Assembly (NCBI RefSeq): GCF_036894955.1
Contig: NZ_CP145905.1
Location: 4,854,501 to 4,918,500, forward strand
Origin: Paenibacillus sp. KS-LC4
GTDB lineage: Bacteria; Bacillota; Bacilli; Paenibacillales; Paenibacillaceae
Length of the DNA stretch: 64,000 nt
Direction of reading: 5' to 3'
The notes under the pieces are model-generated. The model ran no database searches. It was not told the origin of the DNA and saw nothing but the letters and a program-made list of their open reading frames with translations. Positions 24,452 through 33,552 of the stretch are shown here, piece by piece. The translations under genes were made by a program, and so were the position numbers. Within the stretch, counting starts at the first letter, position 1. Each line of letters starts with the position of its first letter.

Positions 24452-24500
24452 AAAAAGACTGGAGGGGTTGGTCGTGAAAAGCAGCAACCAGCTTCCAGCC
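24452..24500 (-). terminator. Probable terminator of the ktrA-trmH operon
   Basis: On the reverse strand CTGGA...TCCAG and the inner TGGT...ACCA pair, followed by GTC and five T. It lies 65 bases after the methyltransferase stop. The stem is imperfect. Confidence 0.5.
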
Positions 24501-24565
24501 TTTGGTGCTTTGGAGACAGTTAATTTTAGTTAGGGACGATTATTTGGGTGTTGGACAGGAATTTT

Positions 24566-25423
24566 TTATTTGTTAAAACGCCGCTGCCGCATCGCCTCAT
24601 GCAGCAGCACGGTCGCCGCCATCGCCACATTCAGCGATTCCGCCCGACCCTGCATCGGAATAATAACCGTCTCATTGGCTGCTTCAAGCGAGCTTGCCGA
24701 CAGCCCTTCCGACTCATTGCCGAGCAGGAGCCAGGTCGGAGCTGTCCAATCATACGAGTAGCAAGTATGTGTAGCGTTGAGGCTTGTTCCGACCAACGCA
24801 AAACCCTGATCCTGCGCCGCAGGCAGCAGCTCCGTCAAGTCCGCCTCGATAATCGGCAAATGGAACAACGAGCCCATCGTGGAGCGCACCGTCTTCGGAT
24901 TGTACAGATCAGCACAGCCTCTGCCCAGCACAACGCCATTCGCGCCGACCGCATCCGCGCTGCGGATAATCGTCCCGACATTGCCTGGGTCCCTTACGCC
25001 ATCGAGTACAATGACAAGTCCACCTGCTGAAAATAATGCATCGTCCGCCGTTTCCAGTTTGCGCACGACAGCAAAAACCGGCGGCGGCGTATCCGTCCCC
25101 GAGCATTTGGCCATTACGGGACGCGTCGCCTGAATCCATTCGACATCAGCGCTCGCCTCCGCATTACCCGCGACAGCATTGGCCGCATATCTGCTTCCAC
25201 GGCCAGTCTGCTCCGCAAGCTCGCGCAGCTCCTCCGGCAATCCGCGCTCCGCATCATATAAAACCGCTTCAACTTCCACTACTGCTGCGAAAGCTTCCTT
25301 CACCAAATGAACGCCTTCAATAATAAACTTTCCGAGGCGATCGCGGTATTTTTTGTCCAACAGGGACGCCCATTGCTTGACACGGTCATTTTGAATCGAG
25401 GTTAAAAGGCTATGATTGTTCAT
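24566..25423 (-). CDS. TrmH/SpoU-family RNA 2'-O-methyltransferase
   Basis: This 285-aa cytoplasmic enzyme has an N-terminal substrate-binding domain (VKQWASLLDKKYRDRLGKFI, EGVHLVKEA) and a C-terminal trefoil-knot SPOUT domain. Visible SpoU motifs are motif 1 VLDGVRDPGNVGTIIRSADA, motif 2 LLLGNESEGLS and motif 3 IPMQGRAESLNVAMAATVLL. It methylates a ribose 2'-OH in 23S rRNA or tRNA using SAM, and resembles RlmB/YsgA. An insertion after residue 80 (ADVEWIQATRPVMAKCSGTD) is a little longer than usual. It lies 9 bases after ktrA in one operon. Confidence 0.92.
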   Translation of the reverse strand: MNNHSLLTSIQNDRVKQWASLLDKKYRDRLGKFIIEGVHLVKEAFAAVVEVEAVLYDAERGLPEELRELAEQTGRGSRYAANAVAGNAEASADVEWIQATRPVMAKCSGTDTPPPVFAVVRKLETADDALFSAGGLVIVLDGVRDPGNVGTIIRSADAVGANGVVLGRGCADLYNPKTVRSTMGSLFHLPIIEADLTELLPAAQDQGFALVGTSLNATHTCYSYDWTAPTWLLLGNESEGLSASSLEAANETVIIPMQGRAESLNVAMAATVLLHEAMRQRRFNK

Positions 25424-25432
25424 CTCTATTAC

Positions 25433-26098
25433 TCAACCTTCCGAATAAGCAATTTCCAAATTGGATAAGTCTGAATTTTTTCCTACAATAACTAAAATGT
25501 CGATATCGCGAATGAGATCATCCGCATAAGGCGCAATATTCATGCTCGAACCCGTCTTGATTGCCATGACGTTGCATTTGAACTTCGCACGAATTTCGAG
25601 CTGCTTTAAGCTTTTGCCAATCATCGCCTCAGGCGCTTTAATTTCAATGATGCTGTAGTCCTCGGAAATTTCGATGTAGTCCAAAATATTAGGCGAGATC
25701 AAATGATGCGCGACGCGCAGCCCCATATCCCGCTCGGGATATACAACCTTGTCGGCGCCGATTCGGCTGAGCACCTTGCCGTGCAGCTCATTTTGCGCCT
25801 TGACGATAATGAGGCCGACGCCCATATCCTTCAAAATCAGCGTCGTCAAAATACTCGACTGAATATCCTGGCCAATCGCCACGACTACAACGTCAAAATT
25901 GCGAATGCCCAGCGCCCGCAGCGCTTCCTCATCGGTTGAATCCGCAACAACGGCATGCGTGACATGGTTAACCGCATCCTGTACTCGGTCCTCACTCGTA
26001 TCAATCGCCAGCACCTCAAAGCCCATGTCCGTGAGCGATGAAGCAACGCTAAGACCAAATCGGCCGATGCCGATAACGGCGTATTGTTTTTTCGGCAA
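25433..26098 (-). CDS. ktrA: Ktr potassium-channel regulatory subunit KtrA
   Basis: This is a 221-aa cytoplasmic RCK protein. The nucleotide-binding Rossmann fold shows YAVIGIGRFGLSVA, with the acidic residue in VLAIDTSEDRV, and AVVADSTDEEALRALG. The C-terminal TrkA-C domain reads IIEIKAPEAMIGKSLKQLEI. It gates a KtrB-type potassium channel in response to ATP, ADP or c-di-AMP. The start is TTG at 26098 behind GGAGAGG, and a longer frame would add an unusual basic extension. No ktrB lies beside it. It is co-transcribed with a TrmH-type gene, an arrangement known from Bacillota. Confidence 0.9.
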   Translation of the reverse strand: MPKKQYAVIGIGRFGLSVASSLTDMGFEVLAIDTSEDRVQDAVNHVTHAVVADSTDEEALRALGIRNFDVVVVAIGQDIQSSILTTLILKDMGVGLIIVKAQNELHGKVLSRIGADKVVYPERDMGLRVAHHLISPNILDYIEISEDYSIIEIKAPEAMIGKSLKQLEIRAKFKCNVMAIKTGSSMNIAPYADDLIRDIDILVIVGKNSDLSNLEIAYSEG

Positions 26099-26285
26099 GC
26101 AGCACCTCTCCCTTCGCTTATGCAACAAAAATCAGCTATTTGCCATTATAACATACGAGCTCATGTAGAATGAAAAAACACCGCTGCGGACATATTAATT
26201 AGGCACGCCGACTTGCTCAGTTTTAGCGACCTCGCTCCAAACTGCTGCAGCTGCGCGTAATAACGACGACTTGGAGGGAATCCGG

Positions 26286-26516
26286 TTGGATAATCTGGAT
26301 TTGCGTCAAGCCATTATAAGGCGGGTTCAAGATAAGCCGCTTAATGAATTAACGGAAGTGATTGAAAGCTCGATCGGCAATGACGAGCGTGCGCTGCCTG
26401 GACTTGGCGTATTGTTCGAAATGATTTGGAAGCAAATCGACGAGCAGGAGCAAGCACGCTTGGTAACTGCGCTGCATACGCAGCTAGCACGAATCGCTCA
26501 GCCCGCCACGCGTTAA
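26286..26516 (+). CDS. sspI: Small acid-soluble spore protein I
   Basis: This 76-aa protein matches SspI along its length: MDNLDLRQAIIRRV at the start, the core ERALPGLGVLFEMIWKQID, and the acidic-basic helix to the end. SspI is made in the developing forespore and packaged in spores. The start is TTG at 26286, 7 bases after GGAGGG. It is convergent with phnM, with only six bases between the stops. It shows that the host forms endospores. Confidence 0.9.
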   Translation: MDNLDLRQAIIRRVQDKPLNELTEVIESSIGNDERALPGLGVLFEMIWKQIDEQEQARLVTALHTQLARIAQPATR

Positions 26517-26522
26517 AATGCT

Positions 26523-27776
26523 TTAACGGGTCAACGCGGTATATACCGTTTTGCCGCCAACGATTGTCCGTTTGACCCATGGATGGCCTTCATAACGATC
26601 GACGATGATTAGGTCTGCCGCTTTGCCCCGCTCAAGCGTTCCGACTTCACTGGCTATTCCCAGCGCTTCCGCTGGAGCCAGCGTAGCGGTGCGAACGGCG
26701 GCTGGCAAAGTGGTTATTCCTTCATCCGCCAGCTTGAAAATCGCGTTCAGCAACGCCGAAGGATGATAATCTGAGCAAATGATGTCAGCCGCTCCTGCGG
26801 CAATCGCCTCGACCGCTGATAAATTTTTATCATGCGAGCCGCCGCGCACAATATTAGGCGCCCCTACGCATACATGGAGGCCCTGTTGGACGGCGTAAAC
26901 GGCCGTTTCCAGCGTAATGGGAAATTCGGAGACACTGACGCCGCAACCTCTTAACTGATCTACCCGCAGGCTCGAATCATCATCATGCGAAGCAACCGAA
27001 ATGCCGCGCTGCACGGCCAGCCGACCAAGCTCCTCTAAGCCGGGCCAGTCAATTTGGCGCCTATTTTCCATCAGCTCTTCCACGATGGTGCGTACCTCAT
27101 CGACGCTGACCGATTGATTTTTCATCACATAACGCTCGAAGGAGCCCGGTTCTCTGTACTGCCCTTGACCCGGCGAATGATCCATGAACGATAAATAATC
27201 AATGGCACCTTCATCCACATATCGCTTCACGATGGGCAAGCCCGGCAAATACGAAATTTCATATCTTAAATGAATGCGATTGCGCACGACAGAGCGCTGC
27301 TCGCGGTAGCTGCGAATAAGCTCCACCATTTGCGTCAGCAAATGCTCGCCCCGCAGACTTAGTCCAACACCTAGCGATAAAGAATGATACATCGTCGTAA
27401 TGCCATGGAGCGGAAGCTTGCGTTCGAACTCCAGCAATGACATACCCAGCGGAAACAGCGTATTTGGACGAGGCTGAACTTCTTTTTCGATCGCATCGCA
27501 ATGCACATCAATAAGCCCCGGCAATAGGTAACAACCATCCGCCTCGATTATTTCAAGCTCATGGTGGCGATAGCTATCCACATTTTCTCCGCTGTCCCTG
27601 ATGGCCTGCCCTTCCTTATGATCTGAGTGCGCCAGCCAGCTTTGAATCTGCTCTGCTCCAATCAATACTTCCGCAATGATGCCTGCTTTTATAATAACAG
27701 CGCCCTCCGCTACCGTTTCCGGCAGCACCAGCGTCCCTTTTACCATTACAACCGATTGCAGTATGTCTGACTTCAA
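26523..27776 (-). CDS. phnM: PhnM-like alpha-D-ribose 1-methylphosphonate 5-triphosphate diphosphatase
   Basis: This 417-aa amidohydrolase-fold enzyme removes pyrophosphate in the carbon-phosphorus lyase pathway. Features are LLPGLIDVHCDAIEKEVQPR near residue 75, HGITTMYHSLSLGVG, the metal-site SVASHDDDSSLRVDQL around residue 255, and AADIICSDYHPSALL near residue 345. The start is TTG at 27776, 8 bases after AAAGGGG. No other phn gene is in the window, so this is a solitary copy. It could serve a distant C-P lyase cluster or have a related triphosphate-cleaving role. Confidence 0.85.
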   Translation of the reverse strand: MKSDILQSVVMVKGTLVLPETVAEGAVIIKAGIIAEVLIGAEQIQSWLAHSDHKEGQAIRDSGENVDSYRHHELEIIEADGCYLLPGLIDVHCDAIEKEVQPRPNTLFPLGMSLLEFERKLPLHGITTMYHSLSLGVGLSLRGEHLLTQMVELIRSYREQRSVVRNRIHLRYEISYLPGLPIVKRYVDEGAIDYLSFMDHSPGQGQYREPGSFERYVMKNQSVSVDEVRTIVEELMENRRQIDWPGLEELGRLAVQRGISVASHDDDSSLRVDQLRGCGVSVSEFPITLETAVYAVQQGLHVCVGAPNIVRGGSHDKNLSAVEAIAAGAADIICSDYHPSALLNAIFKLADEGITTLPAAVRTATLAPAEALGIASEVGTLERGKAADLIIVDRYEGHPWVKRTIVGGKTVYTALTR

Positions 27777-27880
27777 CGTACACACCCCTTTATAGTTTCG
27801 CCAAAAATATAAAGTGATTATGTAAAAGCTACTAGGCTGTTGAATTGGCTTTATCAAATCTTAACATACCATTTTTGCAG

Positions 27881-27983
27881 GCAGCAAGGTGAAACGGCTA
27901 TAGCCGTCCTTTGGCAGCTTGGCGCGGTGCATTCAGAGAAGTATAAGCCTGTTTATAATCGTGAAATTTATATTTTCTTATAT
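27881..27983 (+). repeat. Dispersed intergenic repeat, copy A
   Basis: About 100 bases are shared with copies at 34228-34326 and 44411-44505 (reverse) and, in part, 29365-29420. Common blocks are a short hairpin followed by CCTT (here ACGGC-TATA-GCCGT), then GAAGTATAAGCC, TTTATAA, GTGAAA and CTTATAT. The right end faces the terminator at 28024. No coding potential is seen. Confidence 0.65.
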
Positions 27984-28023
27984 ATGAACAAAGAGATTCC
28001 AATTCTCAATTAGCTCGTGAAAA

Positions 28024-28062
28024 ATAAAAAAAATCCTTTTGTCCATGAGGACAAGAGGATTT
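28024..28062 (-). terminator. Terminator of the M24 peptidase gene
   Basis: On the reverse strand AAAATCCTCTTGTCC and GGACAAAAGGATTTT pair around TCAT and run into eight T. It is 85 bases downstream of the peptidase stop. Confidence 0.9.
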
Positions 28063-28146
28063 TACACCTGCGTAAACCCATTCCTATTGCTGCTCTTATG
28101 CTGCTCTTTTATCGCTCTATTCTGCCCTGTACTGCTCAGCCGCAGG

Positions 28147-29250
28147 CTACAGGCGCTGAAGCTCCTTCGGAAAGCTTGTCAGCACCTGCGGCTTGCCATC
28201 CTCACCGATATAAATATCGTCTTCGATACGCACGCCGCCAAGGCCTGGAACATAGATGCCCGGCTCTACGGTGAACAGCAGCCCCGTTTCAATCCGTGCT
28301 TCATTGCTCCCGTGAACGGAAGGCAGCTCATGAATATCAATGCCGAAGCCGTGACCTACACGGTGATTGAAAAATTCACCGTAGCCTTGTGCCTCAATCG
28401 CCTCGCGAGCAGCACGATCTACTACAGCGAGCGCTTTCCCCGCTTCTGCGGACGCAATTGCTTGACGGTTCGCCGCAAGCACCGCTTCATAAATACGCAC
28501 CTGCTCGGCTGTACCTTCACCGATTACAAATGTGCGCGTAATGTCCGAGCAATAACCATCCTTGTACACGCCCATATCAATGAGTAGAAAATCATTTTCC
28601 TTCAGTCGATACTCACCCGACCTGCCATGCGGCAAGGCGGAGCGAGCGCCGCCCAGCACACTCGTCTCGAATGCCGGCTTATCGCCGCCCAGCACGCGCA
28701 GCCGATATTCAATCTCTGCGTTCAGCTCAAGCTCGGACACGCCAACGGCCGCCTTGGCTGCTACTTCATACAGCACCTGCTCGGCAATGACTACTGCGGC
28801 ATGCACCCGCTGAATTTCCTCAGGCGACTTGCGAAGACGCAAAGCCATAAGCAGCGGCTCCACATCCCGGAAGGCTGCCTTAGCAAACACACCAGCCAAT
28901 TGCTCATAGGTTGCCACATTCAAATGCCGCTTTTCTACGCCAATGGTAGCGGCGCTTTTGTCAGCTTCTTTGCCAAGCAGCTCATAGGCATTGTCGGTAT
29001 CCGAAATCGCAACCAGCTTCGATACCATCGCTGCTCCGCTTGCGCTCTCCTGATCCAAAGCTGGGACGAACAACGTATACGTCGACTCCTTCGGGTTAAT
29101 TAGCAATCCCATAAAACGCTCATGTGGGTCGCAATGAAAGCCCGTCAAATAAAAAACACTGCCCGGCGACGTAACGAGTGCTGCCTCCATTCCAGCAGCG
29201 GAAAGCTCGGCGATCAAGCTCGATTTTCGAACCTCATAAGGGTTATGCAT
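28147..29250 (-). CDS. M24-family Xaa-Pro peptidase
   Basis: This 367-aa cytoplasmic metallopeptidase cleaves peptides next to proline. The N-terminal creatinase-like domain (1-130) has LVTSPGSVFYLTGFHCDPHE. The C-terminal pita-bread domain carries all five metal ligands: Asp in FLLIDMGVYK, Asp in GYCSDITRTF, His in VGHGFGIDIHELPSV, Glu in LFTVEPGIYV and Glu in GVRIEDDIYI. HGRSGEYRL holds the substrate-contact His. The ATG has GGAG upstream. The length and motifs fit both the PepQ dipeptidase and short aminopeptidase-P forms. It is monocistronic. Confidence 0.92.
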   Translation of the reverse strand: MHNPYEVRKSSLIAELSAAGMEAALVTSPGSVFYLTGFHCDPHERFMGLLINPKESTYTLFVPALDQESASGAAMVSKLVAISDTDNAYELLGKEADKSAATIGVEKRHLNVATYEQLAGVFAKAAFRDVEPLLMALRLRKSPEEIQRVHAAVVIAEQVLYEVAAKAAVGVSELELNAEIEYRLRVLGGDKPAFETSVLGGARSALPHGRSGEYRLKENDFLLIDMGVYKDGYCSDITRTFVIGEGTAEQVRIYEAVLAANRQAIASAEAGKALAVVDRAAREAIEAQGYGEFFNHRVGHGFGIDIHELPSVHGSNEARIETGLLFTVEPGIYVPGLGGVRIEDDIYIGEDGKPQVLTSFPKELQRL

Positions 29251-29364
29251 GTTTCACTCTCCTACTTCATCTCATGCTTCCATTTCTAAAACCAATAGCT
29301 CTATCATACCTCAAATGAGCCTGAAACTGGTAGCACACGATGCAAGGTAAGGCAAAGCAGAGCT

Positions 29365-29420
29365 TTTGTCGGATGAAAAATAAGCCCATTATAAGGAGGG
29401 GGAATTTTAACTGCCTATAT
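29365..29420 (+). repeat. Dispersed intergenic repeat, partial copy B
   Basis: GAAAAATAAGCCCATTATAA aligns with GAAATATAAGCCCATTTATAA of copy C, and the tail AACTGCCTATAT aligns with ACTTCCTTATAT. The 5' hairpin block is lost or diverged. It directly abuts the terminator at 29423. Confidence 0.45.
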
Positions 29421-29422
29421 TA

Positions 29423-29470
29423 AAAAAAAGCCCGCCAACCCGCAAGCTTTAGCGGATTAACGAGCCTACC
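29423..29470 (-). terminator. Terminator of the lacI-dehydrogenase-ThuA operon
   Basis: On the reverse strand AATCCGC and GCGGGTT pair around TAAAGCTT, with outer GGC/GCC-type pairing, and eight T follow. It is 20 bases after the last gene of the operon. Confidence 0.75.
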
Positions 29471-29489
29471 TCAACTATATTAGACCAGC

Positions 29490-30593
29490 CTATTTGTCCA
29501 GTGTATATTCCGCTAAACCAAGCGGAAATAGCGCCGGCTTCTCGCAGCTGCTTTGCATCACATAGTGCTTGCCTTGCTCAGCCGCATCATGGAAGCCATG
29601 CATCGCCTCCAACACATGATAGGCAAGCTCTCCATTAGCCCGATGCTTGCGTCCCGTCAGAATAGCTTGCGCCATATCTGCTGCGCCAATGCCTCTGCCG
29701 TTTTCCGAATGGCCGTAAGCAAGCGGAATGGTCGACCATTCCGCAGACCAGCTGCGGCGCAGCTTAATTTGACCGCCGAAATCATTTGGGTTCGTAACTT
29801 GAAGGGTGCCTTGGCTGCCGTATACTTCAATGAATGGCAGCGTCGAGCCGGCCTTTACATCAAAGCTAGTCAGCAGGGTGCCGATTGGGCCCGCGGCAAA
29901 TTCCATAATACCAGCTACATGCGTCGGCACCTCGACCTCAATTTTCTGGCCGCGCTTCGGCTCGCTTGTAATGGTTCTCTCTGGGAAGGTAATGCGTGTC
30001 GAACCCGTTACACGTGCAATCGGCCCCAGCATCGCAATAAGCGCCGTCAAATAATAAGGTCCCATATCGAACATCGGGCCGCCGCCTTGCTGGTAATAAA
30101 AATCTGGAGCTGGGTGCCAGCTCTCATGTCCGCCTGACATCATAAAAGCGGTAGCGCCAATTGGCGTACCAATCCAGCCGTCTTCAATGATTTTAATACA
30201 CGTCTGGAGACCGCCGCCAAGGAACGTATCTGGCGCGCTGCCTACGAGCAGCCCTTTCGCTGCCGCCAGCTCCAGCACCTGCTTGCCCTCCTCGCGCGTA
30301 ACCGCTAGCGGCTTTTCTACGTACACATGCTTGCCTGCTTCCAGTGCTTGCAAGCATACCGGAGCATGTGCAGCTGGAATCGTCAGATTGATGACCATCT
30401 GCACCTCCGGGTCAGCAAGCAGCTCCTCGACTGAGCAGCCGCGAATGCCATACTCCGCGCCCTTCTCCTTGGCGCGCTCCACATCCAGATCCGCACATGC
30501 GACAATTTCCATGGAGCTGAATTTCGAACCATTTTCCAAATAAATGCGGCTTATATTGCCTGTCCCGATGACCCCAACCTTGACTTTACTCAT
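29490..30593 (-). CDS. Gfo/Idh/MocA-family NAD(P)-dependent sugar dehydrogenase (downstream copy)
   Basis: This is an oxidoreductase of 367 aa. The N-terminal dinucleotide fold has VKVGVIGTGNISRIYLENG and the family catalytic Lys in GKHVYVEKPLAVTREEG. The C-terminal beta domain has GGGPMFDMGPYYLTALIAML and FIEVYGSQGTLQVTNPNDFG. The ATG at 30593 overlaps the end of the thuA-like gene by 8 bases (ATGAGTAA) behind GGAGG, so it is translationally coupled. It is the last gene of a LacI-led operon with a second, distinct dehydrogenase, which suggests sequential or complementary oxidation of a sugar or inositol-like substrate. Confidence 0.88.
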   Translation of the reverse strand: MSKVKVGVIGTGNISRIYLENGSKFSSMEIVACADLDVERAKEKGAEYGIRGCSVEELLADPEVQMVINLTIPAAHAPVCLQALEAGKHVYVEKPLAVTREEGKQVLELAAAKGLLVGSAPDTFLGGGLQTCIKIIEDGWIGTPIGATAFMMSGGHESWHPAPDFYYQQGGGPMFDMGPYYLTALIAMLGPIARVTGSTRITFPERTITSEPKRGQKIEVEVPTHVAGIMEFAAGPIGTLLTSFDVKAGSTLPFIEVYGSQGTLQVTNPNDFGGQIKLRRSWSAEWSTIPLAYGHSENGRGIGAADMAQAILTGRKHRANGELAYHVLEAMHGFHDAAEQGKHYVMQSSCEKPALFPLGLAEYTLDK

Positions 30594-31296
30594 GCTTGCC
30601 TCCGTCTCTGCCTGCTGCAGCTGCTTTTCCTTCCGCACACCAATTAAACCCGCGACGCATCATTTCTTTTACAACTGGAATGTCCACAATGTTAGCTTGA
30701 TGCCCAAGTGAATTGAAGTAGACGCGGCCTACACCCCAGCGCTTCGTCCAAGCTACAGGCATATCAACCGCTTTATTGAGCAAATGAGGGCCTTCTGCAA
30801 CCGGGAAACGTGTCGTCGCCAGCACTTCAACCGCCGGATCTACATGCATGTAATACTGCTCGCTGCTAACCGTAAAGTCCTCAATGCCATCGGTCAGCAC
30901 GCTGGAGGTGTTCGTTACATTGACCACATACTCCACACCGTCATTACCGGGATGCGACACCCACTGGCCGCCCGTCATGAACTGCCATTCCACGCTTTCG
31001 CGGAAGGAGTCGCACATGCCGCCGTGACAGCCTGCAAGCCCCACGCCGCTTTGAACCGCTTCAGATACATTTTTCAACTGATCGTCAGTAATTTTCCCCA
31101 TCGTCCATACCGGAACGATCAGGTCCAGCGCCTTCAGCTTCTCCCCATCCTCAAAAGCCTCCAGCGTATCCGAAACCTCAACCTCGAACCCGTCTCCCGC
31201 AAGCACGGCTTCGAAAATAGCCGCTACCTCCTTGGGTTGATGTCCGTCCCAGCCGCCCCACACGATTAATGCCTTCGGTTTGCTCATCGTCTTCAT
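30586..31296 (-). CDS. ThuA-domain protein (trehalose-utilisation type)
   Basis: This is a cytoplasmic protein of 236 aa with a class I glutamine-amidotransferase-like fold. It contains KALIVWGGWDGHQPKEVAAI at the start, VGLAGCHGGMCDSF with the nucleophile-like Cys-His-Gly-Gly, and HPGNDGVEYVVNVT. ThuA proteins are linked to disaccharide use, including 3-keto sugars, and occur with Gfo/Idh/MocA dehydrogenases as here. Its gene lies 9 bases after one dehydrogenase and overlaps the next by 8. A role in 3-keto-glycoside metabolism is an inference from that pairing. Confidence 0.87.
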   Translation of the reverse strand: MKTMSKPKALIVWGGWDGHQPKEVAAIFEAVLAGDGFEVEVSDTLEAFEDGEKLKALDLIVPVWTMGKITDDQLKNVSEAVQSGVGLAGCHGGMCDSFRESVEWQFMTGGQWVSHPGNDGVEYVVNVTNTSSVLTDGIEDFTVSSEQYYMHVDPAVEVLATTRFPVAEGPHLLNKAVDMPVAWTKRWGVGRVYFNSLGHQANIVDIPVVKEMMRRGFNWCAEGKAAAAGRDGGKHE

Positions 31297-31305
31297 GCAT
31301 CTCCT

Positions 31306-32475
31306 CTATTTGTACTCCGCCAGCTTGACCCAGCGGCGCTCTGTAATCGACTGCTCAACTGCCTCCAGCACCTCTTGGCACCGCAGGCCGTCATGGAAAT
31401 TCGGCACAGGCTGACGCTCCTCGTGAATCGCTAGCATCAGCTCCTGCATTTCATGCGTAAACGTATGCTCATAGCCGATCGTATGTCCCGCTGGCCACCA
31501 GGCATCCATGTAAGCATGAGCCGGATCGGTCGCGAGCACGCGGCGGAAGCCTTGAACATCGTCGGCATCGTCGGTAAAATAAACCTCCAGCTCATTCAGA
31601 CGCTCAAAATCGAATTTGACACTGCCCTTGCTGCCGTTAATTTCGAAAGCGTTCGTCGAGCGATGTCCTGCCGCGAAGCGCGTCGCTTCGAAGCTGCCGA
31701 GCGCTCCATTTTCAAAACGAGTCATAAACAGCGTCGCATCATCCACCGTTACTTTGCCGCGAGCACCGGAAGCGTCCCCTTTGGCGCTAAGCCCCGTCAT
31801 TTCCGATGGCAGCGGGCGCTCCTTGATGAACGTCTCGCTCATGCCGATGACCTCGTCAAACTCGCCAACAAGGAAGCGTGCCAGGTCAATCAGATGGGCG
31901 CCAAGGTCGCCATGCGAGCCAGAACCCGCAACCTCCTTCTGCAAGCGCCAAACGAGCGGGAACGTTGGGTCAATGATCCAATCCTGAAGAAACACCGCAC
32001 GGAAATGATAGATTTCGCCCAAGCGGCCATCGCTGACAAGCTTCTTCGCTAGCTGCACCGCTGGTGCGAAGCGATAGTTAAAGCCAACCATATGCTTGAT
32101 TCCGGTCTTCTCTGCCGCCTCCAGCATTTCCTTTGCATCCGCTACATTGAGCGCCAGCGGCTTTTCGCAGAACAAATGCTTGCCAGCCGCGGCAGCCGCC
32201 AGCGCAATCTCCTTATGCGCATCGCTTGGCGCATTAATGTCGATCACATCAATGTCGCTGCGCTCAATCAGCTTGCGCCAATCCGTCTCCGCGCTTTCCC
32301 AGCCGAACTGGCTTCTAGCTTGCTCCAGCGCCTCGGCGTTGCGTCCACAGATCGCTTTCATCTCTGGCAGTGCTGGCGTCTTTGGAAAAAACATCGGCAA
32401 AGCCCGATAAGCATTGCTATGTGCCTTACCCATAAACTTATAGCCGACCATTCCCACGCGTACTTTCTTCCCCAT
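31306..32475 (-). CDS. Gfo/Idh/MocA-family NAD(P)-dependent sugar dehydrogenase (upstream copy)
   Basis: This is an oxidoreductase of 389 aa. The Rossmann start is VRVGMVGYKFMGKAHSNAYR, the catalytic Lys lies in GKHLFCEKPLALNVADAKEM, and the substrate-side region has VGFNYRFAPAVQLAKKLV and SGSHGDLGAHLIDLARFLVG. The ATG at 32475 has GGAG 7 bases upstream. It follows the LacI gene by 21 bases and precedes the ThuA gene. It differs clearly from the other dehydrogenase of the operon (longer, with a DWIIDP segment). The substrate is unknown. Confidence 0.88.
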   Translation of the reverse strand: MGKKVRVGMVGYKFMGKAHSNAYRALPMFFPKTPALPEMKAICGRNAEALEQARSQFGWESAETDWRKLIERSDIDVIDINAPSDAHKEIALAAAAAGKHLFCEKPLALNVADAKEMLEAAEKTGIKHMVGFNYRFAPAVQLAKKLVSDGRLGEIYHFRAVFLQDWIIDPTFPLVWRLQKEVAGSGSHGDLGAHLIDLARFLVGEFDEVIGMSETFIKERPLPSEMTGLSAKGDASGARGKVTVDDATLFMTRFENGALGSFEATRFAAGHRSTNAFEINGSKGSVKFDFERLNELEVYFTDDADDVQGFRRVLATDPAHAYMDAWWPAGHTIGYEHTFTHEMQELMLAIHEERQPVPNFHDGLRCQEVLEAVEQSITERRWVKLAEYK

Positions 32476-32496
32476 ATTCAATCTCCGCCTCCCGAT

Positions 32497-33516
32497 TTAT
32501 GAAGATGTTTCCCGCTTAACTAAATGCACAGGCAGCAGCCCTTCGTTCACCTGCTGAGGCCCGTCCTTCTCAGGAGCGAGCAGCCGCTGTGCCGCCCTTC
32601 TTCCCATTTCGTAGAAAGGCACTGCTACCGTCGTCAGCTTCGGGCTCACAATAACCGAGCCCTCTGAATCATCGTAGCCGACGAGCTTTACATCCACTCC
32701 AGCCTCGATTCCATGTGCGCGCAAGCCATCCATCAAACCAATAGCCATCCGGTCATTTGCGGCAAATACGGCATCCACCTTCCCGCTGCGGATGAGCGCT
32801 GCAACAGCTTCCGCTGCTTCAACCCCACTCTTGCGGCTGTAGTTGCCCAGCAGTGTCAAGGACGGATCGTAGGCAAGCCCGGCACTCGTAAGCGCCTGCT
32901 TGTAGCCCGCCATCCGGTCCATACTGCTTGAGAACACATCCGGTCCATTTAGAAAAGCAATTTTGCGGCTCCCGCCGTCAATGAGATGCTTAACTGCCTC
33001 ATAGCTCCCCGCATGATGATCCGCATCGACGGATAAATATCCTTCCTCCGCAAACCGCTGGTTAACGAGGCAAAATGGATAACCCTTCTCTTGAAGCTCC
33101 GCAAGCGCTTTCTTCTCTTCCGGCACATTTTGTGCGCCTAACACAATACAGGCATCAATCTTCTGTGCCAGAAACAGTCTGGCATAATCTCGCGAGCCGC
33201 TCGGCTCGCGAAATATTAACAGCACATCATACCCATATAGCTTAGCCGCCTCGCCAATGCCGCTCAAAATTTCTGCAAAATAATACGTGGAAAACAAATG
33301 AACCTTAGGAACAAATGGCAGGATTACGCCCAAATTCCCGCTCCGGCTTCTCGCGAACTGCTGTGCCAGCGCACTTGGCACATAACCAAGCTGCTGCGCC
33401 GCTTCCTCTACCCGAAGCCGAGTTTCTTCCCTAATGGGTCCTACCTTATTAAGCACTCTGGATACTGTGGCTTCGGATACGCCCGCAAGTGACGCAACTT
33501 CTTTTCTACTGACCAA
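32497..33516 (-). CDS. LacI-family transcriptional regulator
   Basis: This is a 339-aa repressor. The N-terminal helix-turn-helix and hinge read VSRKEVASLAGVSEATVSRV and LRVEEAAQQLGYVPSALAQ. The periplasmic-binding-like sensor domain follows (NLGVILPFVPKVHLFSTYYF, AFLNGPDVFSSSMDRMAGYK, VFAANDRMAIGLMDGLRAHG, KLVGYDDSEGSVIVSPKLTT). The start is TTG at 33516, 9 bases after GGAGG. It heads the operon of two dehydrogenases and ThuA. A palindrome overlapping its own promoter suggests that it represses this operon and itself. Confidence 0.92.
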   Translation of the reverse strand: MVSRKEVASLAGVSEATVSRVLNKVGPIREETRLRVEEAAQQLGYVPSALAQQFARSRSGNLGVILPFVPKVHLFSTYYFAEILSGIGEAAKLYGYDVLLIFREPSGSRDYARLFLAQKIDACIVLGAQNVPEEKKALAELQEKGYPFCLVNQRFAEEGYLSVDADHHAGSYEAVKHLIDGGSRKIAFLNGPDVFSSSMDRMAGYKQALTSAGLAYDPSLTLLGNYSRKSGVEAAEAVAALIRSGKVDAVFAANDRMAIGLMDGLRAHGIEAGVDVKLVGYDDSEGSVIVSPKLTTVAVPFYEMGRRAAQRLLAPEKDGPQQVNEGLLPVHLVKRETSS

Positions 33517-33552
33517 AGCAAGCATCCTCCTGATTCACAAGCAAATTCAATT

